A stretch of DNA of 64,000 nucleotides from Canna indica (GCA_034359265.1 CP136891.1:48166001-48230000); one strand, 5' to 3'; shown: positions 23,101-36,161, numbered from the stretch's first letter. Notes: generated by a model not told the origin, from the letters alone. Made by a program: numbers and translations.

Positions 23101-25414
23101 AGTCGGGATGTGACACATCCAAAGAATTGAGAAAGGGAGTCAGCCGCCATGCCCCTTTCTCTTTTCTCCTTGGAGTCGCCACCACCCAGAGCTGAGCCGA
23201 GCCTCCTGCTTTCTCTTCCTCTTGCTCTCCTCCTTCCTTTCCTTTGGAGCCAAGCTGAGAGGAGCCGAGTCATTCTGCCTACTTTCCCTTCCTCCCCTCT
23301 CTCTCTTCCTTCCATTTGGAGTCGAGCTGAGAGGAGCCAGCCGAGCCAGCCCCTCTCCTTCTCCTCTCTCTCCCTCTCTCCAAGACGACGGCTTGGAGTG
23401 AGCCACCGCCCCTTGGAGTCTTTTCTTGGGTTAAGCCGCCGGCCTTTTGAAGCCGGATTTGAGGACCGTTATTCGGGATTTCTTCCTTAGTTCTTCTTCC
23501 AATTAAGGTGAGTGGTTTACCCTCTCTCTTTGGGATTTCAATCGGATTCTTGAAGCCGTTCTTGATGGCTTGGTATTTGTGTTTCGTTTCTTGATTATTT
23601 TTCGCGTTCTTGCTATGTTTCCTTTGATATGAAATCTTGATATATTATCCTAGTTTGAGATTTTTGATTATGAGTTTCTTGTTTAGAATTAAATCTGTGA
23701 TTTTTGGGTAGAAATCATGTGGTAGGATTAAGATCTTGATAATGACTAATTAGGGGTTCTTGAGAAGGGAGTTCTTGATCTTAATTCTTGATTCTTGGTT
23801 TACGTGTGTGGGTTCTTGTTAATCTTGATGAAAAGCATGATTTCAGTGAATTAATTCCTGAGATTAGTATTATGTCCTAATGGTAATTTAGGAATTAATT
23901 TCTATTAATTTTTGGATTTAATTATATAAGTATGCTGAAATTGCATGTTGCTGGAATTGTATGCTGAGATGATGAATCTGTGCTGATTTTAATTTATTTG
24001 TTGTGATGTGGGTATATATGTGAATATAGTCGTGTAACCTATCGTTTCGAACAAAAAACAAAGTTTGGAAATATAAGACACACTTTGGAGACTAGATTAG
24101 GGTTAGACACAGTAGTTCTAGACAGAACAGTAACCTAAAAAAAAACCCTAAAATAAAATCCTAATGGAGATGATCTAAATTTTAATTATTTAATTAAAAT
24201 TGGGTTAGGGGTGAGCATAATCTGTTATGAACCAACTTATAAAAATTGCATGAAATAAAACCACACGAGTTTCTGACATTACGAGTCTAAGGGATAGGGG
24301 TCAGGTTTGGAGTGTTGAGATGCTTCATAATGAGGACACCCCTAGGACACCGTAGGAGAATCTTGACTTAGGTCTTGATGCGTTGTATCATTGAGAATGG
24401 CGAAGCGGCTCAATTAGGAGCCGAATTTCGGGCTACGCCCGAGTGGTTGGACGTCAAATTCCTAACCTGTAGAATAAGTTCGGAGGGCCTTCCCGATTAC
24501 TCTTGTGATATCACGTCTCGTGGAGCAAGTTCGGAGGGCCTTTCCCAATTGCTCCCGAGGTTTCTTATACTAGGATAAGCTCGGAGGGCCTTTCCCGATT
24601 ATCCTAGTAAGTGTTGTTGCCTTTGGGCATGGTGGGCTTTGGCTCGATGCACTTCCCTAGTATGTGCTGTTGCCTTTGGGTATGGTGGGCTTTGGCCTGA
24701 TGCACTTTCCCTAGTATGTGATGTTGTCTTCGGGCATGGTGGGCTTCATCCCGATGCACTTCTTTAGTATGTGATGTTGCCTTCGGGCATGGTGGGCTTC
24801 GACCTGATGCACTTCTTTGGAGGGTTAGATGCCTTGGGGCATGTGTGGCCTGTTGGCTTGTTAGCTAGTCACACCTTCGTGATCTTGCCTTCTGTAGAGA
24901 TAGATTTCATTCTTATTATCTCTGTGATTTTATTTATGAGGGTTGGTATAACCGCTCGCAGAGTTCTTTGAACTCACCCGTTGTCATGTGATTTCTATTT
25001 TGCAGAGCTTGACCGGTGAGATGGGTCGGATGCACTTGTCGCCGCTAGAGGGCAAAGGAGCCCCATGATCTCATAGCAGTCCTTATTAGGGTCGTAGTCA
25101 AGTCTTTTGGTAGTAGTCATGCACTTGTATCAGTTTGATTTGGAGTTGTAGCCCTGAGGGCATTCATGTAATTTATTTTAGATTTTATTTGAATCTGAAC
25201 TTTTGAATTGTTGAACTCAAACTGTTATTTCCGCACTTTACGTTTCATTGAGCTTCTTGAATTAAACTTTGTTTTGGTTCGCTTTTCATTAAAATAAAAC
25301 TTGTTATTTCTTTCCTCTATATTATTTGTTGAGTTGGCATGTGCATGGTTTAGGCTGTGGGGTATAGGCACGTATACCCTGGGCGGTCACGTGACCCTGA
25401 GTTGGGGCATGACA
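20159..25414 (+). repeat. 5' LTR of chromovirus G1 (interrupted)
   Basis: Starts TGTAATATC and ends GGGGCATGACA. After removing the inserted solo LTR plus one 5-bp duplication it is about 2707 bp, close to the 2696 and 2714 bp of its relatives. It has a TATA box (gagtataaaacccc, 20521-20534), a Pro/Arg-codon-like GC-rich leader at 23149-23480 and repeated 'tcggagggcc-ttcccgatt' units at 24480-24600. LTRs do not code; the ORFs here are by-products of GC-rich sequence. Confidence 0.88.
20572..23115 (+). repeat. Solo LTR of a second gypsy family
   Basis: A 2544-bp LTR runs from TGTAAGACCCC to GGGATGTGACA with the perfect 5-bp duplication CATCC on both sides (20567-20571, 23116-23120). It sits inside the G1 LTR. 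Its 3' part is distantly similar to the G1 LTR ('actcac-gagt..cagag-atgagcagt..' and 'tcgtagcagt'), so the two families are related. There is no internal domain, so it is a product of LTR-LTR recombination. It contains a short (TA)n run at 22218-22236. Confidence 0.9.
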
Positions 25415-25417
25415 ATG

Positions 25418-25429
25418 TGGTATCAGAGC
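25418..25429 (+). promoter_or_regulatory. G1 primer-binding site
   Basis: TGGTATCAGAGC starts three bases after the LTR end. This is the plant initiator-Met tRNA complement used to prime minus-strand synthesis in most gypsy and copia elements. Confidence 0.9.
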
Positions 25430-25629
25430 TTGTGGTTCTGTCTGACTACGACCTAGAGTTGTCACCGTATAGGGCATTGCTAGCGTGTCAGTATATGGTA
25501 GGGATATGTTATGAGATCAATGGGCTAAGTCTACACCTCAGCGCGACTCGTGATTAAGTTTGCTAAATGTTAGGGTGAATTCAATTGCTTGATTATGATA
25601 TGTTTCTTTTCTGGTGATTCCAAATTGAT

Positions 25630-26643
25630 GGAGGCATTTGATGCCGCTAGGAGCGGTAGTGATGACAACTCTACTGAGCGCCGAGGCCGTGGTCGGGGTC
25701 GTGGGAGACCACCGCGGGCCTGAGAGGATATGGGATAGAATCCCATGGTTGTTCAGGCCCAAGTGGCTGAGCTGAATGAGGCCCTCCGCAGGGAGGAGGA
25801 AATGGGATAGTCCCAGGGTAGCACAGCTTGAGGCCGTGAATGGCCCTGTGCTAGAGAGTGCACCATTTTTGGGGGCTACCTTTGTATGGGAGCTTGGATT
25901 ATAGATCCTTGCAATGTTTGCTTAGTATCTTGAATGATTAATTGGATCTCATCATATAGTTTAAATATTTATGGTGCAGTATGGTTAGGGCGGCCCTAGG
26001 GATCCTAGGGGCGGCGGCTGATAGAGTTCTGCATAAGGGATCTGCAGGGGTTGGCTGATGGTAAATTTCCCCTATAGCTGAAATTTTGAATTGATTGGAG
26101 GATCTTTCCCTTAGATTTTAGGAAATATAAATTATGTGTGTAGAGCGACCTTATGCTTAAGGGCCACGATTATGTGCGATCAGAGTTGAGTAGGAGCCAG
26201 AGCGGTTTCGTTATGAGGCATGTTTTCGGTGCGGATAGGTTGGGCACTTCAGGAGGGATTGTCTTGGAAGAGGTAGCCAATAGCTATATCAGACCAGAGG
26301 AAAGGCACTGATGTTAGTGGGTTCCGTAGCTCAAATGGGTCCGACTCAGGGAGGAGGCCAGCGAGCTGGTGGTTCAGAGAGGCCCGCTGCACGGGTGGTT
26401 GTTATGAACCAAGAGGGAGCTGAGGCATCCAGGGCAGTGGTGTTAGGTAATTTTGTTGTTAGGTATGCCATTGCATATGTCTTATTTGATCCGAGTGCTA
26501 CACACTCGTTCGTGTCTTCTTTGATTGCTGCTAAGTTGGCAGGGGAATCTTTTGTGCTTGATTTGCCACTTGTGGTGTCTACGCCTACATGCATTTTTGT
26601 GATGGCAGAGACAGTCCTTCAAGGTTGCGAGATTATCTTTTGA
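25630..26643 (+). pseudogene. G1 gag and protease remnant
   Basis: The ATG at 25630 opens MEAFDAARSGSDDNSTE and an RGRGRGRP stretch, then a stop. Most of gag is missing or scrambled (25860-26200). A CCHC zinc knuckle CFRCG-VGHFRRDC (about 26220-26262) contains a TAG stop after CFRCG. The retropepsin part follows: YVLFDPSATHSFVSSLIA, where the family usually has D(S/P)GATHSF, so the active-site Gly is Ser. The reading stops at the solo LTR insertion and resumes at 27951 (MAEFILLPMLELDVILGMDWL). Confidence 0.75.
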
Positions 26644-26654
26644 GGGCATGTGCT

Positions 26655-27950
26655 TGTTAAGTGAAATCCCACACTAGAAGGGGGGGGGGGGTGAATAGTG
26701 CTAGGTTACTTTATAATGTACTTCAATTTTCTTTTTACCAAATTCAATTTCAACCAAATTCAAGAGCAACTAAGTAATGTTCGTTAGTGAATATGAAGCA
26801 CAATTAAAACAAACACACAAGGCAATGCTAACACATGAAAATATAGTGGTTCGGCCAACCGCCTACTCCACTACCTTGGCTACACACCAAGGATTTCTAA
26901 CCAACTACTTTATAGATTTTGTGTTTTCCTTTGAACACAATCGAGGACTCCATTCTCAACCCTTTGAGAATTCCTCAAACCTATTCACCTAGGCAAAACA
27001 CAATTCTACAAAGTAAACCCTAAGTGTATACACTAGCACACCTAGCAAGCTAACCAATGAAAATAAGTTCAAATAACACTTAAAATTATAATGAAAATAG
27101 CTAAGAAATACACCAAGATCAAATGCTCTTTTCCAAGCCTTCAAAGCCTCCAACTCGGCAAGACGTTGAGCTCGAATCGAAGCCCGAGTTGAGGGAAGAT
27201 GAGCGCTTGAGAAGACGTTGATTAGAGAAGCGAGTGCAAGTCAAACAATCTCTAGAAGGCACAAATCTCTCTTCTTTAAGCTTGTATTAAATGTTAAGAG
27301 TTCTTAAAAAAGTTAGGTGAGGGGTATTTATAACCCCTCTATCGAACGACTCCTCAATGGGCATTTTTTCGCCCATTGGACGCCGTTCGGTCGCTTGTTA
27401 GTCGATCGTCGGTCGACCGACCGACTGATCGACCGCCCAGCGACCGCTGACTTTTTGTGCTTCTGTCGCTCTGTTTGGTCGACCGAATCAGTCGATCGAA
27501 GTAGACACTGCCAATTTTTGGCCTCGGTCGGTTGACCTACCTGTCGACTAAAGTAGCCACTGCCATTTTCTGCATCTATTCGGTCGATCAACCGGTCGAC
27601 CGAAGTGGCTACTACCATTTTTCTGCCCTTGTTCGGTCGACTGAACTTAGGCTGAGGCTAATTTTTACCTTTTCTTTGTTACATGCTTTTTCATGGGTTT
27701 AGTTACCAAGTTTTAACTTGGATAACTTTACAAAAAGGCTTGGGATGAGATCCTAGGGATATATTACAAGTTATCTACTTAATCTACATCCGAGCCTTTC
27801 TTGACGATCTTTTCTTTTGTATCTCCGAGCGAAGTTCGCATGCTTATCGCAACCTCAACCTAAACTCAAAACTTCACACATATATTAAATCCTTGTTTGT
27901 TATCATCAAAATGAAGATCGAAGCCTAAGGGGGGAACCCTTAAGCCAACA
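26655..27950 (-). repeat. Copia solo LTR (C2 family) in G1 protease
   Basis: A 1296-bp LTR from TGTTAAGTGAAATCCC to AAGCCAACA in plus-strand order, with the exact 5-bp duplication GTGCT on both sides (26650-26654, 27951-27955). It shares with the C2 LTRs the cacactagaag-G(12)-tgaatagtg block, the 'gtggttcggccaaccgcctactcc' region and the TCGGTCGACCGA palindrome cluster (27385-27650). There is no internal region. By comparison with C2 its orientation is reverse. Confidence 0.92.
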
Positions 27951-29429
27951 GTGCTGATGGCCGAATTTATACTCCTGCCGATGTTAGAGCTTGATGTAAT
28001 TTTGGGTATGGACTGGTTGGCGGATCATTTCACCTCAGTGGACTGCAGGGCTAAGATTGTGACCTTCAGTAAGCCCGGGTTGCCCCAGTTTACCTTCTAG
28101 GGTGAGGGAAGGGGTGAACCGTTGATGGCGATATCAGCTCTTAAGGCCCGGAAGTTACTCTTTGGCGGGTGTCATTCGTTTTTGGCCTTTGTGTCAGTGG
28201 CAGAGGAAGGCGGAGGTGCGGCTAGAGACATCGGGCGGACGCCCGTAGTATGGGGGTTCTCTGATGTGTTTTCGAAAGAGTTGCCAGGGTTACCTCCAGA
28301 GAGAGAGAGATCAAATTCTGTATCGATTTGCAGCCAGGGCTGAAGCCGTTCTCCATTCCTCTGTATCGGATGGCACCAGCTGAGTTGAGGGAGTTGAAGT
28401 CACAGTTGCAGGAACTACTTGATCTGGGTTTCATTCACCCCAGTGTCTCGCCTTGGGGTGCTCCAGTGCTTTTGTAAAGAAGAATGATGGGTCCATGCAG
28501 ATGTGCATTGATTACCGATAGCTTAACAAGGTAACAGTGAAGAGTCGATACCCGTTGCACAAGATTGATGACCTATTTGATCAGCTACAGGGAGCTCAGT
28601 GGTTTTCTAAGATTGACCTACGGTCAGGGTATCATCAGTTGAGGATCTGAGACAATGACGTCCCTAAGACTGCTTTCAGGTCGAGGTATGGGCACTTTGA
28701 GTTCCTTGTGATGTCTTTCAGGCTGACTAATGCACCTGCAGCATTTATGGACTTGATGAACCGAGTGTTCAAGGAATACCTGGATAAGTTTGTGATTGTG
28801 TTCATTGATGATATTTTGATTTATTCCAGGAGCAGGGAGGAGCAGGGAGGAGCATGCTGAGCACTTGAGGGTAGTTCTGGAAACTCTCAGAGAGCACAGA
28901 TTGTATGCCAAATTCTCCAAGTGCGAGTTCTGGCTAGAGAGTGTGGGGTTTCTTGGCCATGTGGTGTCCAAGGAAGGAATAAAAGTGGACCCTGCAAACA
29001 TTGAAGCAGTTCAGAATTGGAAGATGCTGACTAATGTCTCGGAGATTCACAGTTTTCTAGGGTTGGCAAGTTACTATAGAAAGTTTATAAAGAATTTCTC
29101 CAGGATTACATCGCCATTGACCCGCTAGACCCATAGAAAGTTCAAGTTCGAATGGGACAGTAAGTGCGAGAAGAGCTTTCTGAAGCTCAAGGACCGCTTG
29201 ACGTCGGCACCAATTCTAGTAGTACCCTCGAGTTTAGGAGGTTTTGTTGTTTATTGTGATAGCTCCCGAGTCGGCTTGGGTTATGTGCTGATGCAGAATG
29301 GCTGAGTGATAGCCTATGCCTCCAAGCAGTTGAAAGTTCACGAGAAGAATTACCCAACTCATGATCTTGAGCTGCCAGCGGTGGTGTTCGCATTGAAGTT
29401 GTGGCGTCACTACCTTTATGGCTAGGCTT
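27951..29429 (+). pseudogene. G1 protease end, reverse transcriptase and RNase H start
   Basis: Segments in order: LGMDWLADHF (end of protease), [19 protein letters not shown] followed by a frameshift, [29 protein letters not shown], a stop, then [13 protein letters not shown] and FIDDILIYS (28806-28832), the RT catalytic motif. [16 protein letters not shown] and [13 protein letters not shown] follow (RT thumb), then RNase H residues FVVYCDSSRVGLGYVLMQNG and [18 protein letters not shown]. Several stops are spread through it. A short duplication ('gagcagggag' repeated) follows the IDD motif. Copia C2 interrupts it after LWRHYLYG. Confidence 0.9.
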
Positions 29430-29434
29430 GTGAG

Positions 29435-30640
29435 TATTGAGTGAATACCCACACTAGAAGGGGGGGGGTTGAATAGTGTTGGGTGACTTTTTCAATTCAA
29501 TTCCAACTTCAACCGAAAGTAAGTGCAACTAAATGATGGTCGTTAACAAGTATGTAACACAATTATAAGCAATCACACAAGGCAATACAAACCCAATAAA
29601 TTATAGTGGTTCGGCCAACCGCCTACTCCACTACCTTGGCTCCACACCAAGAATTTCTAACCAAATTCTTTATAGACCTTGTGTTTCCCTTTGAATACAA
29701 CCAAGAACTCGATTCTCAACCCTTTGAGAACTCCTCAAAACTATTCACCTAGGCAAAACACAATTCTACAAAGAAAACCCTAGCAAGCGCGCTAATCAAT
29801 GAAAACAAAGTTCAAGTAACAAGTAAAATTACGATGAAAAGAGCTAAAGATTAAACCACAACAAAGAGCTCTTTTCCAAGCCTTCAATGCCTCTAACTCC
29901 ACAACACGTTGAGATCGAATCGAAGCCGGAGTTGAGGAAAGATGAGTGCTTGAGAGAAGTCGTAGATCGGAGAAGCAAGCGCTAGAAAATCAAGCTTAGA
30001 AGGCACAAATCACACTTTTGAAGCTTATCTCAATGGTTAAAAATGTTTAATGAAGGGTTGTGAGGGGTATTTATAACCCCTCCCACGGAACGACTCTTCA
30101 ACAGGTGTTTTTTCGCACGAGTGGATGCCGACCGATCGATCGCCCAGCGACTGCTGGTGTTCTGCCCTTCTGCCGCTATGTTCGATCGACGGGATGGTCG
30201 ACCGACTTCATCGCATTTTAATTCCTCTATTGTCCGGTCGATCGAATTAACCACTGCCAGATTTTGGCCTTGTTCGGTCGACCGAAGTGGCTACTGTCGT
30301 TTTTTCTGCCTTGTTCGATCGACCGACTGGTCGACCGAACCTGGGCTGAGGCTGATTTTTACATTTGCTTTGTTACACGCTTTTTCATGGGTTTTGTTAC
30401 CAAGTTTTGACTTGGATAACTTTACAAATAGGCTTGGGATGAGATCCTAGGGATATATTACAAGGAATCTACTTAATCTGCATCCGAGCTTTTCTTGACA
30501 ATTTTTGCAATTCTCCGAGTGAAGTTCGCGTGCTTATCGCAACCTCGACTTGAACTCAAACCTACACACACATATATTAATTACATGTTTGTTATCATCA
30601 AAATAGAGATCGAAGCCTAGGGGGAACCCTTGGGCCAACA
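29435..30640 (-). repeat. C2 3' LTR
   Basis: 1206 bp. The outer edge reads TATTGAGTGAATACCC and the inner edge GGGCCAACA next to the polypurine tract. It is about 107 bp shorter than the 5' LTR because of at least four deletions, two of them in the palindromic cluster at 30120-30345. Confidence 0.92.
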
Positions 30641-31081
30641 ATCGCCCCCCTTTTGATGATGACAAACACAACATGAAATTTTATATAAAAGAAGACTCTA
30701 AGTATCATTTGTGAGTTTGAGTTAAGGCATACACAACTTAGTTCACAACTTAACATATACTCCTCCTATCAATATGCATATTATGCTTGTAACTCCCCCT
30801 ATCTATATGCATCATAAAACAAATGTGACATTACTTTTTCTCCCCCATTTGACATCAATCAAAAAGGGCAAGAACTAAGGCACTATTAATGAGTTCCATC
30901 ATTAAAACCAAGAAAACCATAAAATCGAGTATCATCTACCACTGTAGTCCTTCTTATCAATGTAAGCCTATAGAAGGCAAACATCAATAAGTCGCAAAGC
31001 CCCATTACAAGGCAATACATAAGTGTGATGATACCATATGAAATGTAATTTTTCAAAAGACATGTATATTTTGAATATTTT
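30641..31081 (-). other. C2 polypurine tract and untranslated 3' region
   Basis: The polypurine tract (30641-30654) is followed by about 430 bp between the LTR and the end of pol with no coding signal. Confidence 0.75.
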
Positions 31082-32694
31082 TTAACCACTAGGAAAAGCA
31101 TAAATTCCTAATTGCATTCTTAAGTTTGTAAAGTTTTCTTCACCTAAGGGTTTTGTGAATATATCTGCAAGTTGTTTGTCGATGGATATGAATTCCACAG
31201 ATATATTTCCATTGGCTACATTATCCCTAAGAAAATGGTGCTTTAGATCAATGTGCTTGGTCCTAGAGTGTAAAACTGGATTTTTTGTTAGATTGATTGC
31301 ACTAGTGTTATCACAATATATAGGTATACATGAATAACTAAGTCCATAATCTAAAAGAGCTTGTTTCATCCAAAGGACTTGTGCACAACAACTAGCCGCA
31401 GCGATGTATTCAGCTTCGGTAGTTGAAAGTTCAACCAAGTTTTATTTTTTTGAAAACCAAGAAACAAGACTCATCCCTAGGAATTGACAACACCCACTAG
31501 TGCTTTTCTAACCTACTTTACACCTGGCAAAATTGGCATCCGAAAAACAAATTAAATCGAAAGATGTATTACATAGATATCATAATCCTAAGTCAACCGT
31601 GCCCTTCAAATATCTCAATATGCATTCGACCACACTCAAGTGAGACATTCTAGGACAAGATTGAAACCTAGCACATGTACAAACACTAAACATGATATCG
31701 GGTTTACTTGAAGTTAAATAGAGAAGGCTACCAATCATACCTCGATGTCGTTTTTCATCTATTTTGACACCATCTTCATCTTTGTCAAGCTTGATGGATG
31801 TGCTCATTGGTGTAGAAGCTATTTTGGTTTCATTCATTCCAAACCTTTTGATGAGCTCCTTTGTGTATTTAGCTTGATTTATAAAAATTCCTTTGTTGGT
31901 TTGCTTGATTTGGAGACCAAGCATGAAAGAAAGTTCTCCATCATGCCCATCTCAAACTCTTCTTGCATGCACTTTGCAAACCACTCACAAAACAATTCAT
32001 TAGTAGCAGCAAAATATCATCAACATAAATTTGCACGAGTAAAATATCATTTTCATTATGTTTTATAAAAAGAAAAACATTGGCTTTTCCAATGCTAAAG
32101 CCTTGATCTATCAAAAATGTGGAAAACCTTTCATACCAAGCCCTTGGGGCTTGTTTTAAGCCATATAAAGCCTTTTTAAGTTTAAAAACATGATTTGGAA
32201 ACTTAAAACTTTCAAATCCGGGGGTTGTTCAACATAAACTTCTTCATCGATAAAACCATTTAAAAATACACTTTTAACATCCATTTGAAAAAGTTTAAAG
32301 CTTTTAAAACTAGCATAAGCTAAAAGCATGCGAATTGCCTCTAATCTAGCTACGAGAGCATAAGTTTTATTATAATCAATTTCTTCTTCTTGATTGTACC
32401 CTTGGGCCACTAACCTACCTTTGTTTCTGATGACTAAACCTCCTTCATCTAACTTGTTTCTAAATACCCATTTAGTCTCAATCATGGTTTGTTCGCTAGG
32501 TCTAGTACTAAGTCCCATACTTCATTCCTAACATACTGATTAAGTTCTTCTTGCATAGCTATTACCCAAAATTCATCTTCTATTGCTTCCTTAATATTTT
32601 TTGGCTCTACTTGAGATATGAATGCTACATATTTGCAAATGTTCTTATGTTTAGAGCGCATTACCACTCCCGTTGATGGTTCTCCAATGACTTG

Positions 32695-33372
32695 ATCCAT
32701 TGGATGACCTCTTATCAACCGATATCCTTTGGGGAGAGGTGGTAGAGCTTTTTCTTCCTCATCTTCAACTTGAGGTAGAGTCGTGGATGATGGTTCTTCA
32801 TGTTGTATTTTCTCATTATTTTCATCCTCCACCTCTTTGTCATGAAGTGTGGGGTCCTCAAGTTCCTCACATATATTTACAATCTTCACATTTCTAGAAG
32901 AATAATTAGTTTCATTAAACGTGACATGCATAGATTCTTCAACAATCATGGTTCTATGATTGTATACTCTATATGCCTTAGAATTAATAGAGTAACCTAG
33001 GAAAATCCCTTCATCGGATTTGATCCATTGGATGATCTTTAATCAACCGGTACCATTTGGGGAGAGGTGGTAGAGCTTCTTCTTCTTCTTCTTCTTCTTC
33101 TTCTTCTTCTTCTTCTTCTTCATCTTGAGGTAGAGTTGAGGATGAGGGTTCTTCATGTTGACTTTCCTTATTGTTTTCTTCCTCAACCTCTTTATCATGA
33201 AATGTGAGTTCCTCAAGTTTCTCACCTACATTCACAATCCTAACATTTCTAGAAGAATCATTAGTTTCATCAAATGTAACATGCATAGATTCTTCAACAA
33301 TCATAGTTCTACGATTATAAACTCTATATGCCTTAGAACTATTTGAGTAACCTAGGAAAATACCTTCATCGG
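32695..33372 (-). repeat. Tandem duplication in C2 integrase-RT linker
   Basis: Two copies of about 325-355 bp lie head to tail, 33018-33372 and 32695-33017. Each encodes the run from SDEGIFLGYS, through MIVEESMHVTF, to HPMDQ. They differ by many substitutions, and only one copy has the expanded Glu codons. Confidence 0.88.
33076..33120. repeat. (CTT)15 microsatellite coding poly-Glu in C2 pol
   Basis: Fifteen uninterrupted CTT triplets; read on the minus strand as GAA/AAG repeats, they give a Glu tract in the integrase-RT linker. The paralogous copy of the linker (near 32740-32775) has only a short mixed acidic stretch. Confidence 0.95.
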
Positions 33373-34789
33373 ATTTAGAATCAAATTTTTCTAGATGCTT
33401 CTTAGTGTTTAAGATAAAACATTTACATCCAAAAACACGAAAATATCCCACACTTAGGATTTTATCATTCCAAAGCTCAAAAGGTATTTTCTTGATTTTA
33501 GGTCTTAATAAAACATGATTAAGCACATAACAAGATGTATTTACGGCTTCGGCCCAGAAGTACTTGGGCAAATTATTTTCACAAAGCATAGTTCTAGCCA
33601 TCTCTTGTAGGGTTCTATTCTTCCTCTCAACCACCCCATTTTGTTGAGGGGCTCTAGGTGAAGAAAAGGCATAATTCAATACCCAATTCATTACAAAATT
33701 CGATAAATTTTTCATTTTTGAATTCTCCTCCATTATCACTTCTAATTTTCAAGATTGAAATTCCTTTCTCATTTGCAACTCTCCTAGCAAACTTTTTGAA
33801 GAAATCAAAAGTTTCATTTTTCTTAGCTAGGAAGAAAACTCATGTAAATCTTGAGAAATTATCTACCAAAACATAGCAATATAATTTTCCACCTAGACTT
33901 GCAACATCACAAGGACCAAAGAGATTCATGTGCACAAGTTCTAGTATTCTAGATGTACTTACTTGATTAATGCTATGAAATGAAGACTTAACTTGTTTAC
34001 CATGTTGACATGCATCACAAAGTATCTTTTTCAAATTTTATCTTATGTATTCCTTTAACTAAGTTCTTTTTAGATATTTCTTGGATGAGGCTCATGCTAG
34101 CATGTCCTACCTTTCTATCCCACAATCAAGAATCATTTTCCATTGCAACCAAGCATCTAACATGGGCATTAGGCAAAACATTTAGAACTAATGTGTAAAT
34201 ATTTTCTTGCCTATTTCCAATGAACACAATATCATTAGATGGTGCACTTCTAATGATGCATTTAGATGCTTCAAAAATGACTACATATCCATTATCACAT
34301 AATTGAGATATGCTAATCAAAGTATGCTTTAACCCATCAACTAGTAAGACATTTTTACCTATATCACCAATGCCAACAATCTTACCTTTGGCATTGTCTC
34401 CAAATGTCACATGTTAACCATCCTTGCTTGATAGGGTTGCGAAAAGATTGATATCACCCGTCATGTGTTTTGAGCAACCGCTATCCAATATCCATGTGCT
34501 TCTACTTGCTTGAGGATGCTTCTCCATCTACAAAAGGAGAAGAGACAATTTTAGGTGCCCAAAATCTTATTGGGTCCTTGAGTGTTAGTCATCTTAGGAA
34601 CTCAAGTAAATCTAGCATGAGGGTTCCTTTTTAGTGTACAATCTCTAGCCATATGACCAAAAATACCACATGAAAAGCAACTTCCATTGAATTTTCTTGG
34701 ACTAAGTGTGTAAGCATGGAAGTGTGCATGAGCGTGATTGTTTTATGACTTTCTCGCATGTGCAATCCTAGGCATGACATTTTGTAGGG

Positions 34790-36161
34790 TTGTCATTTTT
34801 TCATTTAGCATGCAAAAGCATGCAAAGTTCCTTTTTTAAGTTTAGCATGTTATCATTCAAGTGCTCTACTTTATCACTTAAAAACTTATTTTCATTTTCC
34901 AACTATTTGTTTTCATTTTCTAAGTTTTTCTTAGCATCATCTGAGGCATGCTTTTCTTCCTTAAGGGTGTGTATGTCTTTCCTTAATGCATTGCATGAAA
35001 GTAGCAAGTTATCATTCTCAAGCTCTAAAGATTTGTTGTCCTTCTTAAGCTCTTTAAACTTTTTCCTAATGGTATTAAATTCATCATGCATTTGATCAAA
35101 CTCACTTTCTAATTCTTCTTGCGTAAATGAGAGCTCGCCAAAAGTAAATCTTACCTCGTTGTCATTTGCCATGAGGCAAAGATTCGCCTTTTCACTTTTG
35201 GAGTCTTCTTCACTTAACGAAGACTTGCTTTCATCCCAAGAAGCCATCATTGCCTTCTTCTTGTTGTTGTATTTGACTTTCTTGTGAGGGTTGGAGGTGG
35301 AAGCCATCTTGAGAAGTGGACAATCCTTCCTTAGATGCCTAGTTTTGTTACAATTGAAGCATGTGTAGCCTCTTCTTCCCTTCCTTATGCCTCCTCTCAT
35401 GAAACTCGTGAGTCTTCTTGCCAACATCACCATCTCTTCAAACTCATCTGTCTCTTCCTCAGATGATGAGGATTCTTCACCCTGGTATGATGCTTTTAAG
35501 GCAATGGTCTTGCCTTTGGGAGCATCTTCATCCTTGTATTGCTTCATATGGGTCTCATGTGTCATGAGAGACCCAATAAGCTCGGTGATCTTCAAGGTGC
35601 TCGTGTCCTTTGCTTCCATGATTGCGATGACCTTGGGCTCCCAAGCTTTTGGAAGGGAATGAAGGAGCTTCCTTACCTTCTCCTCTTCCCTTATATCTCT
35701 ACCAAGGTTGGCTAATCCATTTGTAATATTTTGAAATCGAAGATACATGGCATCAATAGATTCATGTGATAGCATCTTGAACATTTCATACTCATGCATG
35801 AGTAGGTTTATCTTAGATTCTTTAACTTGTGAAGTCCCTTCATGAGTAGTCTCTAAGACTTTCTAAAGTTCATATGCAGACTTATACGTAAAAATTCTTT
35901 TAAACTCATTAGTTGATAGGCCATAATATAGTGCATTGACGGCATTTGCATTTGCATTAAAAAGTTTAATTTCTTTTGATCCCACTCATCCATATCCTTA
36001 GTTGGTTGCTTATACTCTACTTGAATCATTCTCTATACATACATGCCTAGTGATTGTAGGAAGTCATTCATGCGTATCTTCCAATAGGCATAGTTGTTTC
36101 CATCAAACAATGGTGGAGTATGAGTAGAGGACCTCTGAGCTAGTTGGATTTCACTAGTCAT
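34790..36161 (-). pseudogene. C2 gag with zinc knuckle and coiled-coil tail
   Basis: The minus-strand ATG at 36159-36161 starts MTSEIQLAQRSSTHTPP, then FDGNNYAYWKIRMNDFLQ and a TAG stop after MYV. The central part has EMFKMLSHESIDAMYLRFQ, LGRDIREEEKVRKLLHSLPK and ITELIGSLMTHE (UBN2 gag domain), then the zinc knuckle CFNCNKTRHLRKDC (about 35330-35375). After that comes a Ser/Glu-rich linker with LCLMANDNEV and a heptad-rich coiled coil (FDQMHDEFNTIRKKFKELKK and onward, 34910-35110). A stop splits the tail at about 34902. This gag layout is common in Sirevirus-like copia elements; the clade is inference. Confidence 0.88.

Larger units (their letters stand above)
31082..34510 (-). pseudogene. 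C2 pol: protease, integrase, reverse transcriptase, RNase H
   Basis: Reading downward: protease WILDSGCSKHMTGD (about 34460-34500), then a stop and VTFGDNAKGKIVGIGDIG. Gag-pre-integrase and integrase follow with CDACQHGKQVKSSFHS, HMNLFGPCD and YCYVLVDNFSRFT (33840-34034), then SPRAPQQNGVVERKNRTLQEM. The RT has WVFRNKLDEGG, GRLVAQGYNQEEEIDY, FQMDVKSVFLNGFIDEEVYV and IYVDDILLL (about 32015-32040). The RNase H has STTEAEYIAAASCCAQ, IYCDNTSAINLTKNP and SRTKHIDLKHHFLRD, with the end VDIFTKPL changed to ADIFTKPL. Stops and shifts separate the blocks. A tandem duplication (32695-33372) lies in the integrase-RT linker. Confidence 0.92.

Noticed and set aside
23088..23490. ORFs of 75-113 codons on both strands
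   Set aside because: Same GC-rich leader region, in the G1 LTR; not conserved as protein between LTR copies.
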